From the NCBI GenBank assembly GCA_025175895.1, contig CM046007.1:29407913-29471912 (forward strand): a stretch of DNA of 64,000 nt. Direction: 5' to 3'. This stretch comes from Wurfbainia villosa (lineage: Eukaryota; Streptophyta; Magnoliopsida; Zingiberales; Zingiberaceae). The notes under the pieces were generated by a model that saw only the letters and a program-made list of their open reading frames with translations, did no database searches and had not been told where the DNA came from. Positions 10,053 through 21,960 of this stretch are shown here, piece by piece. The stretch's first letter is position 1; each line of letters starts with the position of its first letter. A program made the position numbers and the translations under genes.

Positions 10053-12224
10053 CATGGCTCCTAGGACTATCTCTCCACCACTTTGGTATGAACATACCAT
10101 AACCCAGTTAGATTGTAACCATTATTTCTTTAATATCAAGAACGACTACATAGATCCTTCTATAAAATGCTGTTTCACGACCAAGCTGCATCGGCCTCAT
10201 ATTCCTCCTCTTGGTTTGACATGCTTTTTCTCCGAACAATTCTTTAACGGCCTATCTTTGTCGGCCCCACAGGTCTACTTGAACCTCCTAGACTTCTACA
10301 GATTACCCCTGAACCAATTCACCCCCAACTCCTTAGAATTCTATCAGAGCCCACCATGTTCCAACATTTGAACCTCCTTTGACCCAGAACTATTCCATTG
10401 CTTCTTCCAATTAAAGTCTTCTAAGCGGGCCTCTTCTATTTGTCTAGTCGTTGATTTTGCCAATTTCTAGTGAACACGCCTACTTCCCTGAAATTTGGGA
10501 AGCACTATACTTCTTTGTAGAGCTTAGCCTTTACCTCTTTCCGATATTTGGAAAGTAGACCTTCCCGAATTGCCTTCCTTCCGGGAAATGAGGACCAAAT
10601 GTCCTTTCCTGGAGGTGTATAGAGTTTTAGGGGAGCTACACTACTGTTCGAACCATTTGCTAGAGACTCCCCTCCTGCGCCATTTTGGATTGTCTCCTCT
10701 ACCTCTGACGACTTCGGTTGCTGTAGGTAGGGTGACATTTATCCTGCAATGTGACTTCCTTTTTAGGTCATCCATCTTTCTTACCAGTATATCTTGTAGA
10801 TAATCTGATGCAGAAGGCTCTGGTGGAAGGGGAGTCGGTCGAGGCTGCTAAGAAGAAGAAGGCAGCAGCTAACAGAGGCAAACCCACAGCAGCTCCGTCA
10901 CCTCCTCGGAAAAAGCTGCGGCTCGTTAAGAAAGGAGCCTCAAGCTCATCGGCTCATCTCCCCTCAACTTCGGATCCACCAGGGTCTCAGCCCCTGACCA
11001 TTTATGAACCACGAAGAGAAGGTACTACCTCCCCTGTCTATTCTCCATCTCCTCAAGGAGGGGATTCTCCTTCTCATTTTCTTCACTCCTCCCCCTCGGC
11101 GCAAAATTCACCTCCACCTTCTCATGTGGAGCCACTCCAAGCTCCTGTTCTTTCGGACCTAAGGGCTGCTCCCTCCCCCCTTCGCCGTATCCGGCCTCCA
11201 ACCTCCTCCGAAGGGGAAGACCCCTCCCTTCCTGTTCCTCCGAGGGTCACGTTAGGGTCCCTGCTGCAAATTCGGCACCCCTCGGAGGTGAAATTCTTTA
11301 ATCAGTCAGGCGTACAAGGCCCATGCGAGCAAGTGGGCAAGCTACTTGCTGAGGTATCTCTTATTTCTCCCTTTTCTCTTTACCGCAAGTATTACTATAT
11401 GCCAATGTAGCGCCGCTGGCCAAAGATGATAAGATGGTCACTCGGTGACCGCTTTCAATCTATCGTGGAAACTTCGCCGCCGCCTCCGTGTCACAACAGA
11501 AAAAGCTCGTTCAGCAACTGAGCGAGCAAGAGGCGAAGGAAACCGATATGAGGGGCCAATGCGAGGAAGCGATGATGCAGCTAGCCCTGGTACGGAGCGA
11601 GAAAGAGGAGCTGCAGCGAAAGAACGAGGACTTGAGGCGGATTTTCTCCAATCGTGGCTGCAACAAGTAGATGAATTGGCTCGGGAGTTGAAGGAATACA
11701 AAAGATATCTTATGGATGCCATGATCAAGGATGCTGACTCTGCGGCTACTATCTCACAGCTTCAACAAGAATGCAACCGCCTTAACCTGGAACGTCAAGC
11801 CTGGGCCATTACTCGGGAATCCTGTGCAAAGAAGTGTCAGGAACTTTCCTCTGTAATAACGGCTCTTCCCCGAACCTTATCACCGGTGGCCCAGCAGCAA
11901 TCCACCCTCCAACAGGAGTATCTTGAAGCCCTTTCAGCCTTAGGACAGCGAGCTATAAAGGCAGCCACCGAGAGAGATGCTTTGGCGATCAAATTGGCGG
12001 AAAGTCAAACTCAGGTGGCTCAATATCAGGACCAATTAAAGGAGCAGGAAGCCGACCTCAAGAGGCGCTATGTCAAGAAAGGGGTAGATCTCTTTATATT
12101 AGGCTTCGAGGGGGCTGTAGCTCAAAACGCCGAACAAGGATATCCACCTCCCGGCGTGGACACTAACCACTTAGATCCTGTATCGGCGTTGGCTAAATGT
12201 TCCCCTGAGCGATTTGAGTTGTAA
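10053..12224 (+). pseudogene. Antisense ORF module 1 of D: 'putative gypsy type' N-domain plus coiled coil
   Basis: The ATG at 10053 opens a frame to 10371 whose end resembles the 'putative gypsy type transposon' domain (PF04195-like): the segment FFNGLSLSAPQVYLNLLDF followed by QFTPNSLEF. A decayed middle part follows; then come a Lys-rich stretch, a long Ser/Pro-rich linker (10751-11353), and a coiled-coil C-terminal region in other frames (11488-12224) ending ...CSPERFEL. A possible short intron runs from GT at 11354 to AG at 11410. Several frame changes show it is broken or spliced in a way I cannot resolve. It runs opposite to gag-pol, between pol and the 3' LTR, where Tat elements often carry an extra antisense ORF. 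Its function is not known. Confidence 0.6.
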
Positions 12225-12591
12225 TCTCCCGTACTGTTTTTTTTTTTCGGTAATAACTTTTTCTTTACTGTTAAGAGCTGACTCTTATCAATATGTCTGT
12301 CCATTACGGTCTTTGCGTGTTCTCTAGCGAGTCGGGGTTTCTGGACCAATTTTGAGCCTTCCCTTGTTATTTCTTTACCCGTACCATATAACGCCATCGC
12401 CTGGCTGGTTCGGGGCTCTCTTACGGGATTTTGCTTACTAGTATCCACATCCGCCCCGATTTTGGTTCGGACATCACTTTAAATGGCCTTTTGCCCGTTG
12501 ATTTTCCCTATCCTTCCTCTTTGCTTGGAAAGATGTCAGCCTCTTCGTCTTCTCCCCCTTCCCCAGAACTTTTTCGCCATTCTCCTTCCAT

Positions 12592-12597
12592 TATAAA
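12592..12597 (+). promoter_or_regulatory. TATA box of antisense module 2 in D
   Basis: TATAAA lies 46 bp before the ATG at 12638, followed by a pyrimidine-rich leader, as in modules 1 and 3. Confidence 0.35.
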
Positions 12598-12637
12598 TCC
12601 TTCGTCCCCCTTGTCTTCGTCCTGTTATCTTACCATC

Positions 12638-13698
12638 ATGGCTTCAGCAGGGCATCCCATTAAAATTTCTTCGGAATCAGAATCTTGTGAAATATAGGAC
12701 TAGGTCTCTGAGGATGATGCAGATTCGGATACCCGATCAACCGCCACTTCAGTCTTCCATCCCCTACCTTTTCTGCCTTTCGGTCCAACTCCCACCCCTC
12801 CAGCGGGGAGATCCTTCCGCGCTCCTTACCCCTCCTTCCGCAACAGGGTATGAAATCCCCCCTTCACCTGGGAGTACACAGTGGGAGACCCCCGCGCCGT
12901 TGATGAACTTCCTCCACTTCCGCCCGCGTTGGCTTTCGTCCCAGTTCCCCCGGCGAGGACTCGTCCTTCCCCTTTCGATGAAGGTCCACCAGTTCTTCCT
13001 CCACCCCAAGGCGAATGCTTCAGAGTTATATTAGCTCCTTCTCCCCCCAAAGAGACATCTCCCGCTTCATCTGTTGGGAGTAATCATGGAAAATCTTTGT
13101 AGATCAAGTTAATGTAATCGTTTCAAATATGTTAATAAAAAATAAGTAAACAAGGGAGGCAAATGATATCTGTTTTTGTCTTTTTCCCGTAGAAGTAAGG
13201 CTTTTGTCTTCCAAAAGGATAGTAATATGATCTGAACATATCTTCCTCTATCATGTCTCGGGGATTCGGACCCTCTTAATTATGATTGTAAGCCCGTCAA
13301 CCTTCCTGCTACTGCCCCCACGTTTCCTCTTCTGTATCGGCATTTATGGTTCTCACGTCTCCTACTGATGAATGCACTCTTCCCCTTCGTCGCCATAAAA
13401 ACCCACCGACCTTTACCTGATAGCTTCCACCATTCTCCTTTTTCCTTTTTCCTCGCCTTCTAAAGAACAGATAAATGACCGCCGATACATAGCCATCTTG
13501 GAGGAACAAGTGAAGTGTTTACGGCAACAGCTGGAGGAAACTTCCACCCATAATCGTTCCTTGCATCAACAACTGATAGGGTCCCAAAAAGAACTGTCCA
13601 GGCAAATCTTCTTGAAGCAGTCTTATCTTCAGCAGCTACTGCGCCAACCCCGACCGCGCAAGGAAACTTCATCCGTTCCGCCTAACAAAGAATTGTAA
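12638..13698 (+). pseudogene. Antisense ORF module 2 of D, degenerate
   Basis: A frame beginning MASAGHPIKISSESES is followed, after stops and frame changes, by a Pro-rich region (12687-13102) and a short coiled-coil frame at 13498-13698 (MEEQVKCLRQQLEETSTHNR onward) that closes at TAA. The layout, TATA box then acidic Ser/Pro-rich part then coiled coil, parallels modules 1 and 3. No N-terminal PF04195-like domain is seen. Bases 13103-13497 hold no convincing coding frame. Probably a shortened copy of the same gene. Confidence 0.4.
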
Positions 13699-13989
13699 TA
13701 CCCTAGATGTATTAGGGTTTCTTTTGTTGTTTCTCCTTGTAGATGGCTGGGAGTATGTAGTTCTCCCGTATCATTGAACTTCCCTAGTTTATCTCCTTCC
13801 TTCAGGACCTTCTGAGTTGTACTACTCTTTACTCCTTTTGTATTTACATGTAATTTGGGGCATATTTCGGCTCTCCCGTCTTTTCAATCTGCTGGGTATA
13901 TAGACCCCTTAGACGAGCCGACTCTGCTATGGCACAAGAATACAACCATATAGAGTTGATTAATACAAGCAATTGAGACATAGAATAAA

Positions 13990-15510
13990 TAATAACCGAG
14001 GAATTTCGGTTCTTCCGTTTCACCACCGCACGGGGATATCTTCCGCTCTGCGGGGATAGCAATTTGCACATAAAGTAAGTAGTAACCGAGGAATCCCGGT
14101 TATCCCGTTCTGCGGGGATAACTTCCGCTCTGCGGGGATAGCATTTTGGATATAGAATAAATAGTAACCGAGGAATCTCGGTTCTTCCGTTCCACCACCA
14201 CACGGGGATAACTTCCGCTCTGCGGGGATAGCATTTTGTATATAGAATAAATAGTAACCGAGGAGTCTTGGTTCTTCCGTTCCACCACCACACGGGGATA
14301 ACTTCCGCTCTGCGGGGATAGTATTTTGTATATAGAGTAAATAGTAACCGAGGAGTCTCGGTTCTTCCGTTCCACCACCACACGGGGATAACTTCCGCTC
14401 TGCGGGGATAGCATTTTGTATATATAGAATAAATAGTAACCGAGGAATCTCGGTTCTTCCGTTCCACCACCACACGGGGATAACTTCCGCTCTGCGGGGA
14501 TAGCATTTTGTATATAGAATAAATAGTAACCGAGGAATCTCGGTTCTTCCGTTCCACCACCACACGGGGATAACTTCCGCTCTGCGGGGATAGCATTTTG
14601 TATATAGAGTAAATAGTAACCGAGGAGTCTCGGTTCTTCCGTTCCACCACCACACGGGGATAACTTCCGCTCTGCGGGGATAGCATTTTGTATATAGAGT
14701 AAATAGTAACCGAGGACTCTCGGTTCTTCCGTTCCACCACCACACGGGGATAACTTCCGCTCTGCGGGGATAGCATTTTGTATATAGAATAAATAGTAAC
14801 CGAGGAATCTCGGTTCTTCCATTCCACCACCACACGGGGATAACTTCCGCTCTGCGGGGATAGCATTTTGTATATAGAATAAATAGTAACCGAGGAATCT
14901 CGGTTCTTCCATTCCACCACCACACGGGGATAACTTCCGCTCTACGGGGATAGCATTTTGTATATAGAGTAAATAGTAATCGAGGAGTCTCGGTTCTTCC
15001 GTTCCACCACCACACGGGGATAACTTCCGCTCTGCGGGGATAGCATTTTGTATATAGAGTAAATAGTAACCGAGGAGTCTCGGTTCTTCCGTTCCACCAC
15101 CACACGGGGATAACTTCCGCTCTGCGGGGATAGCATTTTGTATATAGAGTAAATAGTAACCGAGGAGTCTCGGTTCTTTCGTTCCACCACCACACGGGGA
15201 TAACTTCCGCTCTGCGGGGATAGCATTTTGTATATAGAATAAATAGTAATCGAGGAGTCTCGGTTCTTCCGTTCCACCACCACACGGGGATAACTTCCGC
15301 TCTGCGGGGATAACATTTTGTATATAGAGTAAATAGTAATCGAGGAGTCTCGGTTCTTCCGTTCCACCACCACACGGGGATAACTTCCGCTCTGCGGGGA
15401 TAGCATTTTGTATATAGAGTAAATAGTAACCGAGGATTCTCGGTTCTTCCGTTCCACCACCACATGGGGATAACTTTCGCTCTGCGGGGATAGCATTTTT
15501 GTATATAATG
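13990..15510. repeat. 90-bp tandem array within D
   Basis: About 16 units with an exact 90-bp period (for example GTTCCACCACCACACGGGGA at 14461, 14551, 14641 and 14731). Each unit holds a small inverted repeat (CCGAGGAATCTCGG) and a CCGC/GCGG pair. The units on the left (13990-14150) are most diverged. Because 90 is a multiple of three, several long minus-strand ORFs (up to 481 codons) arise as artefacts. Tat-lineage elements are known to carry such arrays in this region, and some have seeded genomic satellites. Confidence 0.95.
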
Positions 15511-15592
15511 GGCTATTTAGGAAAAATAAATCCTTCTTTCCCTTTCACTACCGACGCGAAGCCCATTAACAGCTGCAAGCCCATTCTTCCTC

Positions 15593-15600
15593 TTTTTATA
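15593..15600 (+). promoter_or_regulatory. TATA-like box of antisense module 3 in D
   Basis: TTTTTATA is followed by a long pyrimidine-rich leader and the ATG at 15755, giving the same layout as modules 1 and 2. Confidence 0.35.
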
Positions 15601-15754
15601 GGGGACTCTTTCGTCCTCGTTTTTTTTTGCTATCTTCATCCTTTCGCCTTTTGGTCTTCCTCTTCTTCGTCTGCTTGCTCCTCCGCCGCCAAATTTCGTT
15701 TCTTCGATCTTTCCTTCCTGGTTCCTCGTCTTTCGTTATTTTCAGATATCCGAG

Positions 15755-17559
15755 ATGCATTCCACCTTCTTCCAGGAAATAGCGGGCCGCTACACGAATC
15801 GTAAACGGGGTGTCGGTCTGCCCTTAGCTTCTTCTTCTTCTTCACCTCCTTCGATCACCATCATACGGGAATCACCTCATCGTTCTCCATCTCCTCCTTC
15901 GGTGACTTTCGCTACCCCCATCTCGAAGGAAGTCGGGGTCATCAGTCCCTCTTCACTTCCTCCTACCTGTACAAGCCCTAACTTTCCCCCTTTGCCTCCC
16001 TCCGCCAATGACGTTCAGAGATCACCTTCTTCTTCCCCACAACCTGGGGATGCATCTGGGAAGGAGATGCTTTCATGTCCGCCAATGATAGAGGTTATAC
16101 CGCCCCTATCTTCTCCTTCCTCGGCCCGTCATTCCTCTCCTGAACCCATGGCGGTTGACATTCCTTCGCTGCCAACCTCCCCCTTCGTTTATCGCCTGAA
16201 GAGTCCTCCTCTTCCTGTAGACCCTAATCAGGAGCCTTCTACTTCTAAAATCCTCATTGAAGGCTTCCCCGACCCCGTGCTCATCATCTCATCTTCTCCA
16301 GGACCCTCCTCCGATCAGCCCCCTTCGATTTTTCCTTCCGACTTCACCTCCCAGACAAATGTGACGCCCATTCTCCCCGCATCTTTGAATATACCACCCT
16401 TGACCACCACTTCCATGGACCTTTTGAATGAGACTCCTCCTTCTCTCCGTTCTCCACCACCGAATATCGCCTCCATTCTTCCCTTTACGAGTGAGATTCC
16501 CCCTTCGGCATTATCCGTCCCATCTTCTTCCCTTTCTCCCAGGAGTCTTCGGATTCTGAACTTAGAGGAGATGACTCCTCATATGGAAGGCCTGCGTCAT
16601 GCTTTGGACCTGGTACATTTTCTTAATCAATTTCCTTAGCTTTGTTTAACTGACCCATTTCTCTTCTCTTCAACCGGCATGTAGGCCCTGACCAACCACC
16701 GAGAATTGGATCGTTCCTTCACTAATGGGCTCAAGCCCAAGAATGGGAACGGCAACAACGGGGAAGATTTAGCGAATGCTCGAATCCGGAACGACTCTTG
16801 TCCCACCAATTATCCCGTGCGAGCAATTAGCCGAGGCCCACCAACAAATCTGAGAGAGGATCGACACTATTGCGATTGAAGGCGCAATCACGTCGAGGCG
16901 ATCCACTCGCCCCCAAAGAAGAAATCCGGCCTCTTAACACAGAATCTTCCTTGGCTCAAGAGTTAATACATCTTCAAGGGCGGTAGCAGAGCTTCTCAAG
17001 GAAGCAACAAGATTCCGACGCCTCGCTCGTCTTCAGTTCAATATCACGAGCACAAGATAAGATAGGGACACCGCTTATGCAAGGAGGTACAAGAAAACTC
17101 CTCCTTATAAATTCGGGCGCATGCTCATGCCCGTCACGCAAAGAGACTTCCCTCCGGAGGATGAGCTCGAACTTGCGAACGATCGTATTCAAGCGGTGGA
17201 GAGGATTTCACTTCCATGCGCCAAAATATGGTGGAGATGACACACCTTGTGCAGGACCAAAGTTCTCGAGTGATGACGTTTCCACCACCGACGCAATTAT
17301 GGAGGTGTCACGGCGCTATGTGGACGCGTCGTCAAATCTTCACGAACAACAAGAAAAGTGCGAGGCGGCATCGAGAACGGTCGATCCGTCCACGCCAGAG
17401 CGACTCACTATTTTAATGCGCACCACCTATCAGGACGGATTCAATGACGCGGTTCGGCAGTATGCTTCCCAAGGATTACCTCCTCCAACTTATCCTTCAT
17501 TTTCTTTAAATTGGGAGGCTGGGTTCAAACGTTATCCTCCTGAACGATTTAAGCTGTAA
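15755..17559 (+). pseudogene. Antisense ORF module 3 of D: Ser/Pro-rich plus coiled-coil protein
   Basis: The first frame (15755-16639) is Ser/Pro-rich and low in complexity. A good candidate intron follows, GT at 16613-16614 to AG at 16684, after which coding resumes (ALTNHRELDRSFTNGL) but is broken by frameshifts. The last frame, 17077-17559, encodes a helical tail (DAIMEVSRRYVDASSNLHEQ) ending ...PPERFKL. That ending matches module 1 (SPERFEL) and the helical part matches the antisense ORF of element E (43570-44330), so the protein family is shared between two Tat elements. There is no known catalytic motif; a structural or nucleic-acid-binding role is a guess. Confidence 0.6.
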
Positions 17560-17756
17560 TACAATATCTCATTTTGAAACGGGAATTTCCTTTCTGTTTT
17601 TCTGTTTCTCCTTCAATACTCATTGGTAATACCGTATTGCCCTTGTAAATAACCCCTTAATGAAATTTAGAGAGCACTTGGCATTTAATTGATATAATTA
17701 ATTCAATAAACACCCCCTCTGAGTTTCATAATTTCTCCTTTTCTATTTCATATTTC
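17560..17756. other. Spacer between pol and the antisense module
   Basis: AT-rich DNA separates the converging ends of pol (minus strand) and antisense module 3 (plus strand). A shared 3' end region is expected here; AATGAAAT near 17658 could serve as a polyadenylation signal for the plus-strand unit. Confidence 0.3.
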
Positions 17757-18622
17757 TCATACAGTGTGAAAGAGCTTCAAGTGAAGGGCGTTCCAAGGTC
17801 GTGGAAGCTCTTTGCCTTGGTCGTCTTTCAGATAATATGCTGACCCTGCTACGCAGCGCGTTATCTCGTAGGGTCCCTCCCAGTTGGGAGCCAACTTTCC
17901 AAGATCTCCAGCGGGATTGACCTTACGCAAAACCCAATCTCCTTCTTGAAATCTCCGAGGCACCACTTTCTTATTAAAGGCTCGCTGAACTCTCTGCTTG
18001 TAAAATTTCGCTCGCCTCTGGGCCATCTCCCGCCTTTCCTCCACCAGATCTAATTCGGTGCTTCGGATAAGTTGGTTCTGATCCAGCTCGTATGCTTTTA
18101 CCCGAGCGCTATCCAACAAAACTTCGACCGGAATAACGGCCTCTGCCCCATATACCAAACTAAAGGGAGTCTCTCCTGTCGCTGTCTTAGGTGTGGTTCG
18201 ATAGGCCCACAGGACGCCTGGTAGCTCTTCCACCCAGTTTCCCCTCTGAGCACCCAACTTGGTCTTTAATCCTTGAATGAGGATCCTGTTAGTTACCTCC
18301 ACTTGTCCATTCGAGGGTGAGCTACCAAGTGAAAGCTTGCAATGTTGAGACTTTGGCACCATTCTTGAATCTTTTCCCTTGAACTGCCGCCCATTATCAC
18401 CGACTATTTTCCGAGGGATACCATACCGACAAATGATATTTCTCCATAAGAATCAGACATACGGCATTCTCGGTAATTTTGGCTAAGGGCTCGGCCTCCA
18501 CCCATTTGGAAAAATAGTCCACTGACCAATAAAAACCTCTTCTGTAAAGGTGCCGTTGGCATCGGACCCACTATATCCATTCCCCATTGATCAAAAGGAC
18601 AGGAAGAGACTACAGCTTTCAT
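17757..18622 (-). pseudogene. Integrase region of D
   Basis: Two frames cover the core and C-terminal parts of a gypsy integrase. The upstream frame (18404-18622) carries the first catalytic Asp in FDQWGMDIVGPMP; the segment GDNGRQF, with the second Asp, is readable near 18400 in a shifted frame; NGQVEVTNR supplies the Glu. The C-terminal domain ends NALHLKLFHTV. Integrase inserts the cDNA into host DNA. Frameshifts around 18360-18480 separate the parts, so this copy cannot make a full enzyme. Confidence 0.85.
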
Positions 18623-18954
18623 TAACTCAAAGGTCGCTCGTAACGATTGCTATGTTTACGACAAGCGATGCAACTTTGCACTATACGAGCCGCATCTCGT
18701 TGAAGAGTAGGCCAAAAGTATCCGGCCAACAAGGTCTTTCTTGCTAAAGCTCTCCCTCCTAAATGATTGCTGCAGCATCCTTCATGGATCTCCCGGAGTA
18801 CCCATTCCGCATCCTCATTTCCTAGGCATTTTAATAAGGGTCGCCCGAAAGAGGTCTTGTACAGGTCTTCATTTAAGAGGATGAACCGTTTGGCTCGGTG
18901 TATTAAAGTAGATGCAGAAATTTTCCCTTCGAGAATCTTCCGTCTGTAAATAAG

Positions 18955-19575
18955 CTATGATATCGATTCTCCAATCAAGAATGGGTGCGTCTCCTCTATG
19001 TTGCATATTGCTAAGGAAGTGTGAATTCTCGCCTGGATCGTCTCCGATGATTTTATTCCTCCCACAGCGCTAGCCATCCGAGCCAATTCATCTGCCTTCT
19101 CATTGTGCTCCCGCGGGACTTGCTTCAAGAGGACCTGATGAAATTGAGCTTTCTCTTTCTCAAAAGCTTTCAAGTACTTATGCAACCTTTCCTCCCAAAC
19201 CGCAAAGGAACCTTGAAGTTGGGATATTACCAACTGGGAATCCGAGTGGATCACAATGGAAGAAGCCCCTACCGCTTTAGCAGCCTGCAATCCTGCTAGG
19301 ATAGCTTCATATTCCGCTTCATTATTAGATGCCCGATATTCCAGGCGAACGGCTAATCGAGTTTCTTCACCCTCCGGGGTAATTAATAGAACACCAACAC
19401 CACTGCCTGTGGATCCTGAAGAGCCATCTACGAATATATTCCATGCCTTTGATTCCCTCTCCTTCATTTGAACCTTCTTAGAACCACAAGGTACCTCGCC
19501 AGAAATCGTGAGTGCAGGGCCTTGATGACCGTCGAGGTTGGTAGTGTATATCATACTCGCAGCTCTACCACCCAT
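18955..19575 (-). pseudogene. Second RNase H-like domain of D pol
   Basis: A 206-codon open frame contains a well-preserved RNase H fold with the acidic set in FVDGSSGSTGSG, NNEAEYEA, HSDSQL and NEKADELA. This is the additional, archaeal-type RNase H found after the ordinary one in Tat elements. It would remove the RNA strand during reverse transcription. The domain itself is intact, but the flanking pol is broken, so it is only a fragment of the polyprotein. Bases 18623-18954 contain decayed sequence of the integrase zinc-finger part. Confidence 0.85.
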
Positions 19576-19676
19576 TTGGCTAACCTTCAGAAATTTGCCT
19601 TAGTGACGACCTTGCCCAATTCATTTGTGTGTTAAAGCGGTGATAGGATGAGCCAAAAATCAGGGGCTGGTTAGCA

Positions 19677-21279
19677 CTAAGATATATGCGGCTTCTCTAA
19701 CTCCGTATAACGGAATTCGCGCCCTTGAATATGGTGGTATAGTAAATAGGTCATTGGTGAGAACCTTCTTGTTTGATACCAACTAACGACTCTTACGAGA
19801 TGGCGATACATCCATAATGGTTCTCCATGTATTGGTTTAGCCAGTAGCGGGAGTCCGGCCAGATATCTCTTCAACTCCTGGAAAGCTTGTTCACATTGAT
19901 CGTCCCACTGAAATTTAGTAGCTTTGCGCAAGATCTTGAAGAAAGGTAGCCCCTTGTCCGCCGATCTCGCTATGAATCGGGATAAAGAAACAATCCTGCC
20001 CACTAACTTCTGGGTCTCTTGCAGATTAGTAGGTGATTTCATGTTGCATAAGGCCTTCACCTTCTCGGGTTGGCTTGCAACCCCTTCTCACCACAATGTA
20101 CCCCAAGAACTTGCCACTTTTTACCCCGAACAAGCATTTGTTAGGGTTTAGCTTCATATTAAATCGCCTTAACGTAGTGAAGGTTTCATTCAAGTCCTTG
20201 ACTAAATCCCGAGTGACCTTCGACTTGACCAGGATGTCATCCACGTAGACCTCCACATTCTTCCCTTTCTGTTCTGCAAAAATTTTATCCATAAGGCGCT
20301 GATATGTAGCCCCGGCGTTCTTCAATCCAAACGGCATGACCACATAGGCATATAATCCCCCTGCAGTCACAAAGCTAACCCTCTTTCGATCCTCTTCGGC
20401 CAAAGGTATTTGATGATATCCCTGATAGGCATCCATTAGGGAAACCACTTCATATCCTACAATAGAATCCACCAATTGATCAATACGAGGCAAGGGGTAG
20501 CAGTCTTTAGGGCATGCTTTATTCAAATCACGGAAATCGATACACATCCTCCATTGCCCAGAAGGCTTGGGGACCAAGATTACATTAGAAACCCATTCGG
20601 GAAACTGGATTTCCTTTACATGGCCCGCTTTTAGTAGCTTATCCACCTCCTCAGCTATGATCTTGTCTTTCTCGGGTCCAAAATGTCGCCTCTTACATGG
20701 ACGGGCTCCTCTAATGATGTTGATGTGGTTTTCCGATACTTTAGTATTGATACCCGTGAGATCATGCACATCTCTTGCAAAGATGTCATCATTCTCCTTT
20801 AAGCAGGCCACCAACTCTCCTTTGATATCCAACTGTTGTGCTACCCGTGTGGCCTTTCCCGGAGCGATCTCCACCAGTTCTCCCTCCTCTATCTTATCAG
20901 CCTTGGGGGGAGATTCCTTCAGGACGCAGACGTCGGTAGCGATGACAGCTTTGCCTTTTAGGTCTTCAGTTCTGGCCTTCTTTTGATCGTCCCGAACCAT
21001 TTGCACATAGCAGCTCCGGGAGGCCTTCTGTTCTCCACGAACTTCTCCCACCAATTGTCCCACTGGAAATTTCAGCTTCTGGTGGTACGGGGAAGCCACG
21101 GCCTGAAAAAGGGTGAGGAAAGGGCGCCCAAGAATAGCGTTATAAGTGGATGGAGCATCCACGATAAGGAAAGGGATTATACTAGTTTTTTGGCGGGGCT
21201 TTTCACCCAGAGTTAAAGGCATGAAATCGCGTTGGGTGGACCATGTGCCCTGCGAATCCGAAAAGGGGAGTGGACACAT
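19677..21279 (-). pseudogene. Reverse transcriptase and first RNase H region of D
   Basis: The frame 20026-21279 holds the protease-RT linker and the RT palm and fingers: WRMCIDFRDLNKACPKD, VMPFGLKNAGATYQRLMD and the catalytic YVDDILVKS. A frame change near 20060 leads to the thumb and the first RNase H (19677-20060: RFIARSADKGLPFFKIL onward), which is degenerate at its end. RT copies the genomic RNA. The RT motifs are intact in this copy. Confidence 0.9.
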
Positions 21280-21940
21280 CTTCTAGCTGGGCATTTCCCA
21301 GTTGCATCTGCCTAAAGGCCTCCTGGAAGAGGATGTTGACAGAGCTCCCCGAATCAACTAGCACCCGGGCCACTTCATAATTAGCCAGGGATATACGGAT
21401 AACCAAGGCGTCTGTATGAGGCAGCAGAACACCCTGCAGATCTTCTGGCCCGAATGAAACGGGCGGCGCCGCTTGTACAGTCTGGTCGATGACGATGGTT
21501 AAACTCTCCATAAGATGGGCGTATGACTTTCGTGCCCGGTTAGAGTCCTCGTCAGTAGGTCCTCCGGCTATCACATGGATAACTCCCCGAGGGGGAAGGT
21601 CATCTGAAGCGGAGGAAGGGCCCTCACCTGATGGACCTTCTTGAGAGACCACCTCTCGGGACGGCGTTTGGGGGGAAGTGACCCGAGGTTGTTGATTATA
21701 CGGCCCCAGACGGGCGACATTGGTTCGGGGGCCTCGTCGTGCCGTTCCTCCGGCTTGATACCTCAATTGCGGATATGCAACATGGAGGCGATCTAGTTCT
21801 TCTTGTAGCTTGAAACATCGATTGCTACTGTGACCGTACTCTGTATGATATTGGCAAAAGAATGGGGCTGGGGGATTACGCAGGATCCCTCTATGTCCCA
21901 AGGGTCGTTGTAGCAGACCCTGTTGATCGTAGAACTCCAT
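21203..21940 (-). pseudogene. Gag nucleocapsid and protease region of D
   Basis: The frame starts MEFYDQQGLLQRPLG. It holds a zinc-knuckle-like segment CQYHTEYGHSSNRC near its N-terminus, a Pro/Ser-rich linker, and the aspartic protease active site VLVDSGSSVNILF. Protease would cut Gag-Pol in the particle. It overlaps the RT frame with a frame change near 21240. Confidence 0.85.
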
Positions 21941-21960
21941 TTCACGTTATTTCCAAGTCC

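Noticed and set aside
13844..15496. Very long minus-strand ORFs (up to 481 codons) of repeated 30-residue units
   Set aside because: The 90-bp repeat is a multiple of three and lacks stops in several minus-strand frames at once, so all these frames are open together; this is a by-product of the array.
13990..15510. CRISPR-like array
   Set aside because: Units are continuous without spacers, in a plant retrotransposon.
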